Shown here: one piece after another, positions 26,828-34,514 of the stretch
Layout of the letters: each line of letters begins with the position of its first letter
How positions within the stretch are numbered: the stretch's first letter is position 1
NCBI GenBank assembly: GCA_017410455.1
Contig: JAFQQT010000037.1
Location: forward strand, 1-64,000
DNA: 64,000 nt
Source: Clostridia bacterium
Lineage (GTDB): Bacteria; Bacillota; Clostridia; Christensenellales; Aristaeellaceae
Reading direction: 5' to 3'
Translations under genes and position numbers: made by a program
The notes under the pieces: generated by a model
Told to the model about the DNA's origin: nothing
Databases searched by the model: none
Seen by the model: only the letters and a program-made list of their open reading frames with translations

Positions 26828-27418
26828 ATGAGCAAAACCTACGGCTACGCCCGCTGCAGCACCAACGAGGACAAGCAGGACATCAACCGCCAGATCAGGG
26901 AGCTGAAGGCCGCTGGAGCTGACGAGATCGTGTTCGAGTATGAGCACGGCGACGCTGTCGTGAAGCAGCAGCTGCAGGCTCTGCTGGACGCGGCCCAGGA
27001 GGGCGACACCATCATCACGCTGGAGGTCAGCCGACTGACACGTTCCACCCAGCAGCTGTGCGAGATCGTGAATGTGATCAAGCAGAAGCGGCTGCGGCTG
27101 GTGATCGTCGGCAGCATCACGGTCGATTGCCGCACGGGGCAGATCGACCCGATGAGCCAGGCCTTCATCCAGATGAGTGCGGTGTTCGCGGAGCTGGAGC
27201 TGAGCATCATCCGGGCACGGGTACGCAGCGGTATGCAGAACGCGAAGGCCAAGGGCAAGAAGATCGGCAGGCCGCGTGTGACGAAGGAGGACATCCCGAC
27301 GATCTTCCTGCGGCACTATCCGGAGTTTGTCAACGGGAATCTGAATGTCAGTGAGCTGGCTCGCGTGTGCGCGCTGAGCAGACCGACGGTGTACAAGTAT
27401 CTGAAGCTGCTGGGATGA
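26828..27418 (+). CDS. serine recombinase (resolvase/invertase), cargo operon copy B
   Basis: 196 residues; catalytic Ser12 in YGYARCSTNEDKQDIN, EVSRLTRSTQQL, the long E-helix and the C-terminal HTH LNVSELARVCALSRPTVYKY are all intact. Starts at ATG 26828 behind GGAGG. Nearly identical to copy A except the C-terminus, where copy A has four extra residues. A terminator follows. Confidence 0.9.
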   Translation: MSKTYGYARCSTNEDKQDINRQIRELKAAGADEIVFEYEHGDAVVKQQLQALLDAAQEGDTIITLEVSRLTRSTQQLCEIVNVIKQKRLRLVIVGSITVDCRTGQIDPMSQAFIQMSAVFAELELSIIRARVRSGMQNAKAKGKKIGRPRVTKEDIPTIFLRHYPEFVNGNLNVSELARVCALSRPTVYKYLKLLG

Positions 27419-27423
27419 AAAGA

Positions 27424-27456
27424 GCCCCTGCGCATAGCACGCAGGGGCGAAGCTCG
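27424..27456 (+). terminator. terminator of cargo operon B
   Basis: GCCCCTGCG-CATAGCA-CGCAGGGGC, then GAAGCTCGTTTC. It separates the operon from the convergent DUF6273 gene. Confidence 0.75.
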
Positions 27457-27460
27457 TTTC

Positions 27461-28762
27461 TCATTCAAACCAGAAGATACTGGAGTCCAAATCGATCCAA
27501 ATGGCGGGACGAATGGAAAAGTTGCTCATGTTAACAACCTGGCCACGAAAAGAACCATTGGGGCAGACTGTAGGCGCACCGTACAGACCATCCGAAGGCT
27601 GTCGAAGCCACCACTCGCAGTTCCCTGATAGTTCTGCTCCCCCATATCCAAAGCCATACGGGAAGTCATCTGCACCCTGCTTCACCGCATATGCTGTCGG
27701 TCTGCACTGACGAGCCGTTTCACTCGCAAAGTACCTTTCCGCCTCCACAACGCTCAACAGGAACACCTTATCACGCGTTTCATTACCGATGTTTGAACTG
27801 AAGGAAGGGTGCGCATCCGGCGTTACTCGAGTGGTTAGGATGGCAGATTGCTCCTGCGCGTCAAACGCCTTGTTCAGGAACGTGCTATTCAGCCATGTCC
27901 GCAGCGTGCACATATCCCAAGTAACATAGGATCTAGTCCTATTGTAGCGTTGGCAGTCCAGTGCATATCGACTGATCAGTAATGCTCTGTTGCCATCTCG
28001 GGCAAGCACAAGCCACTCGATCGGCGTATCGTCTTTACCTGCCGCTGTCTGCGGGTAGCTGCCGAAGGTCACGTACTTACCAACTGTAAACCTTGCATAG
28101 CGGGCCGCTGCTGCTGCTTTCAGATTATCATCTGTTGCCAGCAGGTTGTCAACATCTTTATAGCCCTTTATATCCAGGAAGACGGAATAGGCGGCATCGT
28201 AATCCTCGCACTCCATGAATGACCGTGCCTGCTGGTAGAGCGTTTCATCGGCTTCAGTTATGCGGCGATTCTGCTCAGCGGAGATCGACGAGATCATATC
28301 AGTGCAGGCGGTTGATCGAGACAGGCTGTCTTTGAACAGTATGATGGAACTGTAAAGGTTGACAGCCTCCTGATTGTCGCGGATGGCAGAGGACAACTCA
28401 TCATCGGAAGCTGTAGCCAAATCGACAGCTCCCGCCTGCTGCTTGCTGCGTGCAGAGTAGTAGATAACCATCTGGGCGCTGTCCTTAAAATCGCCCAACA
28501 TAGTGAAGGCTGCCACTGCAACGGGATACATTCCATTGGTCTCTGCAATGGCAATGGCCTTGCAGTACATCGCCATCTGCGACGAATCGGAATATGTACC
28601 AAGGGCCTCGAACTTGGTGGCTGCCTCCATGTACTTCCCCTGCACCATCAGTAGCTCACCCTCGGCATAGAGGCTCATTAGGGTGCCCTCTGCCGATTCT
28701 GCATTTGCCGATCCTACAACCAGCAAAAGAAAGGATAATACTAAGACAGCTAATCTTTTCAT
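27461..28762 (-). CDS. secreted TPR protein with C-terminal DUF6273-type domain
   Basis: 433 residues. Signal peptide MKRLAVLVLSFLLLVVGSANA. Then helical repeat units of the form YxEAATKFEALGTYSDSSQM and PVAVAAFTMLGDFKDSAQM (about residues 30-220), like those in many Clostridial surface proteins. The C-terminal domain begins FGSYPQTAAGKDDTPIEWLV, continues ALLISRYALDCQRYN and CTLRTWLNSTFLNKAF and ends with CEWWLRQPSDG, matching the DUF6273 domain, whose function is unknown. It has its own promoter. Probable surface cargo of element 2, with no counterpart in element 1. Confidence 0.8.
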   Translation of the reverse strand: MKRLAVLVLSFLLLVVGSANAESAEGTLMSLYAEGELLMVQGKYMEAATKFEALGTYSDSSQMAMYCKAIAIAETNGMYPVAVAAFTMLGDFKDSAQMVIYYSARSKQQAGAVDLATASDDELSSAIRDNQEAVNLYSSIILFKDSLSRSTACTDMISSISAEQNRRITEADETLYQQARSFMECEDYDAAYSVFLDIKGYKDVDNLLATDDNLKAAAAARYARFTVGKYVTFGSYPQTAAGKDDTPIEWLVLARDGNRALLISRYALDCQRYNRTRSYVTWDMCTLRTWLNSTFLNKAFDAQEQSAILTTRVTPDAHPSFSSNIGNETRDKVFLLSVVEAERYFASETARQCRPTAYAVKQGADDFPYGFGYGGAELSGNCEWWLRQPSDGLYGAPTVCPNGSFRGQVVNMSNFSIRPAIWIDLDSSIFWFE

Positions 28763-28788
28763 CGTTACATCTCCTTTTTCAACTTACG

Positions 28789-28817
28789 GTTTTAGTTAAT
28801 ATCCCATTCTGTATCAA
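28789..28817 (-). promoter_or_regulatory. promoter of the DUF6273 gene
   Basis: Minus strand TTGATA (28812-28817), 17-base spacer, TAAAAC (28789-28794), then AAGGAG before ATG 28762. Confidence 0.6.
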
Positions 28818-28828
28818 GCCATAATCAC

Positions 28829-29110
28829 TTATAAGTTCAACAATCTTTGGGCTTGCTCCAGGTACTCCTTGCACCTGGCATACCCGATGTCGTCCATACA
28901 CTTCCCCATGTTCTCCTCAACATCTGGGAAATACGCATCAAGCCGATACTTGCCACCACTCAGATCTTGCAAGTAGAAAGCCAGCACTTCCACAAACGCG
29001 CCTGCTTCCAGAAAGTTCGCAGAAAAGTTTGCAGCAGGATTATGCAGATAACCTTTTGCGTTGCGGATCAGCATTTCCAGCTCAAGCGCTAAGTTGTAGC
29101 AAGTTTCCAT
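28829..29110 (-). CDS. 93-residue hypothetical protein
   Basis: Helical protein starting METCYNLALELEMLIRNAKG; no domain recognised. It has an AYFPDVEENMGKCMDDIGY region and ends with YLEQAQRLLNL. It is divergent from the HTH gene at 29227 and shares its control region, which contains two inverted repeats, so it is probably the gene controlled by that regulator. It may be a small effector or immunity protein. Confidence 0.6.
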   Translation of the reverse strand: METCYNLALELEMLIRNAKGYLHNPAANFSANFLEAGAFVEVLAFYLQDLSGGKYRLDAYFPDVEENMGKCMDDIGYARCKEYLEQAQRLLNL

Positions 29111-29129
29111 TTTCCACCTCCGAATTTTT

Positions 29130-29189
29130 ATGGATTATTAGATTATCCATCTTTAGCATAATTCTACCTCATATTTCTGCTAAAGTCAA
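29130..29189. promoter_or_regulatory. divergent control region with two inverted repeats
   Basis: Minus-strand promoter TTGACT (29184-29189), 17-base spacer, TAGAAT (29161-29166) serves the 93-residue gene. Arms TTTAGCA (29152-29158) and TGCTAAA (29178-29184) straddle the -10, and ATGGATTATTAGATTATCCAT (29130-29150) lies over the start region. Both are good operator candidates for the adjacent HTH protein. Confidence 0.6.
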
Positions 29190-29226
29190 GCCAAAATATC
29201 AATCATTCGCATATCAGGAGGTTGCG

Positions 29227-29478
29227 ATGAAGATCTATGGCTTTGACGACAAGTGCAACATCTGCGGCGAGAATATCCGCCGAATCCGCATGAGAAAGAA
29301 GGTGACGCAGACCGACCTTGCTGCACGATTGCAGGTTCGCGGCGTGCAGCTTAACCAGAACAGCGTGTGCCGAATCGAAAAAGGAAAGCGCGTTGTGGCA
29401 GATTATGAGCTGCTCATCATTGCCGATGCTCTCGGCGTTTCTGTCATGGAACTCCTGTCGTACGACGGGGAATTCTAA
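29227..29478 (+). CDS. XRE-family HTH regulator
   Basis: 83 residues: an almost bare helix-turn-helix domain, IRRIRMRKKVTQTDLAARLQ followed by QNSVCRIEKGKRVVADYELL and ALGVSVMELL. A CNIC pair near the N-terminus (residues 10-13) is unusual but has no second pair. ATG 29227 behind AGGAGG. Divergent from the 93-residue gene. Likely represses that gene and itself. Confidence 0.85.
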   Translation: MKIYGFDDKCNICGENIRRIRMRKKVTQTDLAARLQVRGVQLNQNSVCRIEKGKRVVADYELLIIADALGVSVMELLSYDGEF

Positions 29479-30018
29479 TCCATCACCTATCAATCGTCTC
29501 GTTTAAAAACACAACAGGTCTAACCTTACTATTATCCGCAACATCGGGGCAGGGATTTTTCGCTCCGCTTCCCAACGCGGCCTGTACTCCCAGCATCGCC
29601 GTCGTTTGAGCATCCGCAAGTCCATCGGCACAACACTGTTCTCATCATCCTCTCAGCTGCACAAGTACATCCTTCGCAAAAGCAAAAAGCCCCCTGGCTT
29701 CACAACACGATGCTGTGTGCTGCATCGGTGAAAGTCAAGGGGCCTTTATGTTTGGTCGGTGCTGTACTAAGAAAGATGTCAGAATTTGTTCCTTCGGAAC
29801 AGAGGAGAAGGTGTTGACTGCCTATCCCACCTTTCCGCAAGGAAAGATAATTCACGCTTCCTTACGGCAATATGCAAGTTCCCGATATCAGAATTGTCAT
29901 TGATAGAGAAGGTAGCACGAAAAGCGTATCTTTTTCGCACGCTTTATAAGGCAAAGATACACTTTTGAACCAAACTCAATGGCAGCAATCCTATCCCGTC
30001 GCAAAGCGCATCCTCGCC
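29479..30018. other. 540-base gap with hairpins, no gene seen
   Basis: No credible reading frame. A long imperfect stem (GCCCCCTGGCTTCAC at 29689 with GTGAAAGTCAAGGGGCC ending 29744, then TTTATG) could be a terminator or part of an RNA. The stretch AAGCGTATCTTTTTCGCACG near 29922 and AGAGGATACGCTTTT at 30033 are related, suggesting a small local duplication. Confidence 0.4.
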
Positions 30019-30047
30019 TTATTGTGGTTCCGCAGAGGATACGCTTT
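30003..30047 (-). terminator. terminator overlapping the 3' end of the ATPase gene
   Basis: Arms AAAGCGCATCCTC and GAGGATACGCTTT, with the ATPase stop codon in the loop; on the minus strand it ends in CTTT. Confidence 0.6.
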
Positions 30048-32169
30048 TCCCGAGCAGCCATCCGGTTTTCAGCCCTGCGGCCTTCGCATTCTGCTTTGCT
30101 TCGTCGATCTGGGCTTTCACGCGGGCTCCGGCAGGGCTGGCCAGTGCGTTGTTGAACTCCGGCCGTTCCATCCCCAGCTTCTTGTAGACTTTGCTTTGTC
30201 GGATGGGCGTACCGTCCCAGTGGTCAAGCCAGGCTGCAATCGCTGCCACACGCGCTGACTCCGTTCCCTGCGGCCTGTAAGCCTCTACCGTCTCCCGCGA
30301 AACAAGCTCCACCGTCGCACCCAGCGGCTCATAGCGTTCCTTGACGGCCGCGATCAGCTGCTGATAGTGGTCGTGCTCAAAGAAAACGTAGTAGGTATAG
30401 GGCTTTGTATTCGCCGCGTTACGGATGACGCCACGGTACATGTTCTGCTCCATGTCGGCCAGGACGTGGCGTGTCATCGTTTCGCGGCTGTAGTCCAGGG
30501 CTTCACGGGCCCTGGACATCGCCGCGATGTATCCTTCCGTGGCTGTGTCGGCAATCAACTGCTCCCGCACATCGTCGTTTCTTGCCAGATCCAGCGTCAG
30601 ATACTCAATCGGCGGCTTGCGGTTCAGGCCGACCTGCGCGATGTTTACCGCACGGCTGTAGCTGTTCAGGCCCTTGATATTGTTGAAGTGGCCTGTGTGC
30701 TCATTGTCGAAACCTGCGGCCCGGAAGGAGTCCTCCATCTTTTTGCTGGAGAAGATGACCAGATCATGGTCAACGCCCGTGGCATGGGAAAGATAGCCGC
30801 GAATCATCTTCGCCGTTTCACCGGTCTTGCCGCGCAGCTCGCTCTCACCTGTGGGCACATCGCAGATCCGGATGGTCAGGTACGCAAGGCTGCGGATGAA
30901 GTCGCGGGTTGGGCTCATGTACACATAATCCTCGTCGTACATGGGCGATACCGTGGCTGTGCCGTCCAGCACGATGACCTTCGCATCCAGTCCTGTCACC
31001 AGATCACGGTGATCGACATGCACCGTGTACTTGCTCTCATACAGGCCGCTCTGTGCGGTGCCGCGATGGCTGTAGACGCCCCAGTCCTTCAGCAGGCGTA
31101 CTACATCCTCCACCATATCAACGATCCTGTCCTTATCCGTATCAAGCTTACTGCGGTTCTCACGGACATAATCAAGGAAAGCCTCCAGTCCTTCGGTTTC
31201 CTCTGCACCAATGCAGGCATACTGCAACTCCGGCATGTATTCCAGTTCATCCATGCGGGACAGCAGCTTTGCACGGATATCTTCCCAGAAGGTGATTGCC
31301 CATTCCTTCGCTTCGCGGCCTGCATCGTCCGTCGCTTCGATGCCCATTCGCAGCGCCGCTGCCACTTTGTTGATGGTCGCGGCCGTCACGTCCCGTTCCA
31401 CGCTGAGATAGGGGGCCTCGTCGAAGATAATCAGCGGCCTTCTGCCGCCTTCCCAGCGCAGCAGATCCTTCACGCGCCCCTGCGTCCAGCTGAAGTACCG
31501 CTGCGTGGTCAGCACGACAACCGGCTTATGCCATTGCTGCCGCCGCATCGAATCGTAATTATCCCGGTTCATGACGGCAACCTGCTCCTCATGCCGCTTG
31601 ATGAAGTGCAGCAGCACATCATCGAACGCCGGGTTGTGCGTATCAGGCTTCCAGTATTCCTTCATGCGGTCAACGCTGTCGGTTACGATGATCAGGCCCT
31701 CGCCATTATTGCGTTCCAGCACATCACCAATCAAGCGAGTCAGTGCAGTCGACTTGCCGCTGCCGCAGGGGATGCTCAGTACGCTGACCTTGTCGGCCTG
31801 CTCCTTATCCTGCGCGGCACATTTGATGGCTGTTACGATGTCCCGGGCCTCGCCCTCGTTCTCGACAAACATGTATCTGAACCAGCCGATATAGTCCCGA
31901 ACAGACCTTCTGTCTGCACCAGCTTTGACTGCGGCCTCCATGAGCACCGCTGCGAACTGGTCATACTGATTCCATGAATACTGGCTGCTGCGCACAAGGT
32001 ACTCGTATGGGCCGTCGAGGTAGTAGTCATCACGGGTAAAGCCGCGCACCGTTTCCACAAACGTAGCCATATCCGTCATGGGCTTGGCACGTTCATCAGC
32101 AACGTATATGATCTCATGAGGGCCATTGGAGGCCAGAAATTCCAACGGGTGCTGTTCAGGTGTGGTCAT
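30019..32169 (-). CDS. SF2 helicase-like ATPase of element 2
   Basis: 716 residues. Motif I/Walker A is IPCGSGKSTALTRLI (about residues 135-149), motif II/Walker B is LIIFDEAPYL (a DEAP box), and TTQRYF and LDAKVIVLDGTATVSP resemble further SF2 motifs. The C-terminal part includes FFEHDHYQQLIAAVKERYEP and a winged-helix-like end. No nuclease or relaxase motif is apparent. Element 1 carries a truncated homologue, so this gene belongs to the element's conserved set; a role in replication or transfer of the excised circle is possible. The start is ATG 32169 with GGAGG seven bases away; a TTG two codons upstream is not used. Confidence 0.75.
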   Translation of the reverse strand: MTTPEQHPLEFLASNGPHEIIYVADERAKPMTDMATFVETVRGFTRDDYYLDGPYEYLVRSSQYSWNQYDQFAAVLMEAAVKAGADRRSVRDYIGWFRYMFVENEGEARDIVTAIKCAAQDKEQADKVSVLSIPCGSGKSTALTRLIGDVLERNNGEGLIIVTDSVDRMKEYWKPDTHNPAFDDVLLHFIKRHEEQVAVMNRDNYDSMRRQQWHKPVVVLTTQRYFSWTQGRVKDLLRWEGGRRPLIIFDEAPYLSVERDVTAATINKVAAALRMGIEATDDAGREAKEWAITFWEDIRAKLLSRMDELEYMPELQYACIGAEETEGLEAFLDYVRENRSKLDTDKDRIVDMVEDVVRLLKDWGVYSHRGTAQSGLYESKYTVHVDHRDLVTGLDAKVIVLDGTATVSPMYDEDYVYMSPTRDFIRSLAYLTIRICDVPTGESELRGKTGETAKMIRGYLSHATGVDHDLVIFSSKKMEDSFRAAGFDNEHTGHFNNIKGLNSYSRAVNIAQVGLNRKPPIEYLTLDLARNDDVREQLIADTATEGYIAAMSRAREALDYSRETMTRHVLADMEQNMYRGVIRNAANTKPYTYYVFFEHDHYQQLIAAVKERYEPLGATVELVSRETVEAYRPQGTESARVAAIAAWLDHWDGTPIRQSKVYKKLGMERPEFNNALASPAGARVKAQIDEAKQNAKAAGLKTGWLLGKSVSSAEPQ

Positions 32170-32213
32170 AAGCAACCTCCGTACATGGTATTGCGCTTGC
32201 GGTTCTTTCGTTC

Positions 32214-32242
32214 ATTATGCCACGTCCACCAGTCCATGTCAA
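32214..32242 (-). promoter_or_regulatory. promoter of the ATPase gene of element 2
   Basis: Minus strand TTGACA (32237-32242), 17-base spacer, CATAAT (32214-32219). Same design as the promoter at 17661. Confidence 0.8.
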
Positions 32243-32287
32243 CCCAACACAAGCAGGGGCGTACCCTCCCGGATACGCCCCACATGG

Positions 32288-33277
32288 TCAATCGTCCTGC
32301 CCGTAGTAGATCCCCTCCACCGGGCTAAAACGGCGGTATTTGGTTTTGATGTCCCTGTCCGTCAGGTCAAGATACGCCTTCTCGGTCACCTCCACACTGC
32401 TGTGGCCCAGCAGGCGGCTCAGGGTGTAGATGTCCATGCCTGCCATCAGACAGCGCTTGGCAAAATTGTTGCGCAGCGTGTGGGGCGTGATGTGCTTGGT
32501 GATGCCCACGCGCTTGACGTACTGCCGGAAGTTGCGCTCGAACACCGATATCTTCACTTTGCGGCCATGCTGCTTCACGGGGAAGAGGTAGTCACTCTCG
32601 CAGTACCTGTCCTTGAATTGAATCCAGCGGCGCAGTTCCCGGGCCGTCTTGTCCGAGTAGTAGACCGTACGGGACTTCCGTCCCTTGGTCTTGTCTGCCG
32701 GGAGCAGCACACAGCGCTCATGGAGATCGAGCTGACTCATCTCGATGGAGAGCGTTTCCCCCAGCCGCATGCCGCTGTCCAGGATCAGCAGAATTACCAG
32801 CATGTCGCGGTACTCTGAGAAGTAGCTGCGATCCAGTCTCCGCAGCAGCTGCTTCACCTCGTCGTCCTCCAGATACTCTCGCGGCTTCCGTTCCTCCGGC
32901 AGCGCCCGGATGCGCTTCATCGGCGATTTGGTGATGTACTCCATCTCCATCAGCCACGCAAAGAACACATGTAGATTCCGCAGATAGTTGTTGATGGTGA
33001 TGTTGCTGATGCGCTGCTGATAGTCGCGGCGGCTTTGCGGATGATTCTTCCCACCGTCAGTCGAGCAGAAAGTGTACTTGCCCCGGCTCTGCAGGTCAAG
33101 GATGTACTGGCGGATATGGGCCTCCCTGACGGCCTCCACCTGATTGACGCCGTGGGTCTGCTCCATCCACAGGGCAAAGAGCACCAGCGTCTGCTCGTAG
33201 GAGATCAGCGTTCGAGGGCGCAGATGCCTGCTGCGGCAATGCTCCATGTACTGTGCCTGTGTGCGTTTGAAATCCAT
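32288..33277 (-). CDS. tyrosine recombinase (integrase) of element 2
   Basis: 329-residue XerC/D-like integrase. N-terminal domain LRPRTLISYEQTLVLFALWM; catalytic Arg in SGMRLGETLSIEM, Lys in DKTKGRKSRT, HTLRNNFAKRC, LGHSSVEVTEKAY with the Tyr nucleophile. It ends RRFSPVEGIYYGQDD. ATG 33277 behind AAGGATGGG. It is about 170 bases from the spo0A stop codon and points away from it. Clearly homologous to integrase 1 along the full length, which explains why both elements use the same site. Confidence 0.94.
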   Translation of the reverse strand: MDFKRTQAQYMEHCRSRHLRPRTLISYEQTLVLFALWMEQTHGVNQVEAVREAHIRQYILDLQSRGKYTFCSTDGGKNHPQSRRDYQQRISNITINNYLRNLHVFFAWLMEMEYITKSPMKRIRALPEERKPREYLEDDEVKQLLRRLDRSYFSEYRDMLVILLILDSGMRLGETLSIEMSQLDLHERCVLLPADKTKGRKSRTVYYSDKTARELRRWIQFKDRYCESDYLFPVKQHGRKVKISVFERNFRQYVKRVGITKHITPHTLRNNFAKRCLMAGMDIYTLSRLLGHSSVEVTEKAYLDLTDRDIKTKYRRFSPVEGIYYGQDD

Positions 33278-33449
33278 GATGACCCATCCTTTCGCTTACA
33301 TTCTGCCGGTGAACTTGTATCATCTCCGCACAGATTGCAAACACTGGATATTCGTCGCCATGGCAATGAAGTATTTGTTGATACGCCCGATATTTATCGC
33401 GATGACTTTGAGGTTTCGCAAGAGCCCCCAACCCCTTGATTTTCCCGCC

Positions 33450-34229
33450 TTACGCCGTCCTCTGCTCCAGGGCGAGCTTGTCCGCAATCATGGCGATGAA
33501 CTCGCCATTCGTGGGCTTGTCCTCCTTGGTCGCTACCCTGCAGCCGAACGCCTTGTTCAGCGTGTCGATCCTCCCCCTGCTCCACGCCACCTCAATGGCA
33601 TGCCGGATGGCTCTTTCCACCTTGCTGGCACTCGTGTTGAACCGCTTGCCGATGCCCGGGTACAGTTCCTTCGTAATCCGGTTGATCACGTCCGGGTTTT
33701 CGATCACCATCTTGACCGCCTCGCGCAGGAAGGAGTAGCCCTTGATGTGGGCGGGGATGCCGATGGTGAGGAAGAGGCTGGCCAGCTTCTCGTCCAGGGA
33801 GGGAGCGCGGCCGGGAAGGCTGACGCGGGCGGCAGCAGGCTTCCCCTCCGGCGTCTGGCCGCTGACTTCGCGGATGCGGCCCGTCAGCACGTTCAGGTCG
33901 ATGGGCTTGATCATGTAGAACCGCGCGCCGGATTCGATGGCCCGCATGATGAAGTCGTCCCGGCCCAGGGCGCTGACCACGATCACCTGGGGGACGCGTT
34001 CGGGCGGCTGCCGCCCCAGCTCCTCCAGGAAGCTGAAGCCGTCCATCTGGGGCATGATGATGTCCAGGATCACCACATCCACCGCCATCCGGCCCAGGGT
34101 TTCCAGCGCCTCAAGGCCATTGCCGCACTCAGCCACCACCCGCAGCCCCTCCTGCCGCACCAGATGTTCCCGCATTGTTGTACGAAGTTCCGCATTGTCG
34201 TCCACCAGCATAATCCTGACGTCGTTCAT
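33450..34229 (-). CDS. spo0A: stage 0 sporulation protein A, intact
   Basis: 259-residue response regulator, master switch for entry into sporulation. The receiver domain has the acidic pocket (MLVDDN), the phosphoacceptor Asp56 in VVILDIIMPQMDG, a Ser in VVSAL and Lys in YMIKPID. The effector domain begins after the linker (SLPGRAPSLDEKLASLFLTI) and contains the conserved DNA-binding TSASKVERAIRHAIEVAWSR. Integration at the 3' end has not broken it: the last 48 or so codons after the core are probably element-supplied. It is not next to spoIVB in this window. The promoter is at 34303. Confidence 0.97.
   Translation of the reverse strand: MNDVRIMLVDDNAELRTTMREHLVRQEGLRVVAECGNGLEALETLGRMAVDVVILDIIMPQMDGFSFLEELGRQPPERVPQVIVVSALGRDDFIMRAIESGARFYMIKPIDLNVLTGRIREVSGQTPEGKPAAARVSLPGRAPSLDEKLASLFLTIGIPAHIKGYSFLREAVKMVIENPDVINRITKELYPGIGKRFNTSASKVERAIRHAIEVAWSRGRIDTLNKAFGCRVATKEDKPTNGEFIAMIADKLALEQRTA
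33579..33596. repeat. attachment-site core copy 3, inside intact spo0A
   Basis: GCTCCACGCCACCTCAAT; on the minus strand it encodes IEVAWS of the helix-turn-helix. It is identical to the outer core at 17600. Confidence 0.75.
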
Positions 34230-34302
34230 TTCGCAATTCTCCCTTCATGGCCCCCTCCTGCGCCACGGGGCGCCGGAATGGTACAGCCTTCGATTCGTCG
34301 GC

Positions 34303-34308
34303 ATTATA
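34303..34308 (-). promoter_or_regulatory. putative -10 element of spo0A
   Basis: Minus-strand TATAAT preceded by GTGT, about 75 bases upstream of the start. No good -35 and no clear 0A box (TGTCGAA) is seen, so the promoter type is uncertain. Confidence 0.4.
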
Positions 34309-34463
34309 ACACTTTCCAAGGCTTTTGCGGGGAATACGAGCAACAAAGCCCATTAACGACAGATGTCGCGCCGAAAGGGTCGAAGAACCTGCAGGATGCG
34401 TCAGGCATTTCCAGCAGCGGGCATAATGGGACGCCGGCCCTGTCGAAAGCGCCGGCGCACAGG

Positions 34464-34493
34464 AAAAGGCACGGGCTGCAAACCCGTGCCTTT
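34464..34493. terminator. bidirectional terminator between spo0A and its upstream operon
   Basis: Perfect 11-base arms AAAGGCACGGG and CCCGTGCCTTT around CTGCAAA. Confidence 0.92.
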
Positions 34494-34514
34494 GTAAACC
34501 CGTGCCTGAATGCA

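Larger units (their letters stand above)
24829..27415 (+). repeat. 2.6 kb inverted repeat arm B (five-gene operon)
   Basis: Reverse-orientation counterpart of 19672-22242, with the same gene order, overlaps and intergenic palindromes. By eye the two arms are around nine-tenths identical. Confidence 0.85.
23955..33596. mobile_element. integrative element 2, inserted at the spo0A 3' end
   Basis: About 9.6 kb between the middle spo0A fragment and the intact spo0A. It contains a toxin-antitoxin pair, the cargo operon (24916-27418), a secreted DUF6273-type protein, a 93-residue protein with a divergent HTH regulator, an SF2-like ATPase and a complete tyrosine recombinase beside spo0A. All genes look intact. 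The last part of spo0A, from the core to the stop, is presumably element-derived. Confidence 0.78.

Noticed and set aside
29689..29747. Riboswitch
   Set aside because: The stem is simple and no known aptamer core is recognisable. Kept only as an unexplained hairpin.
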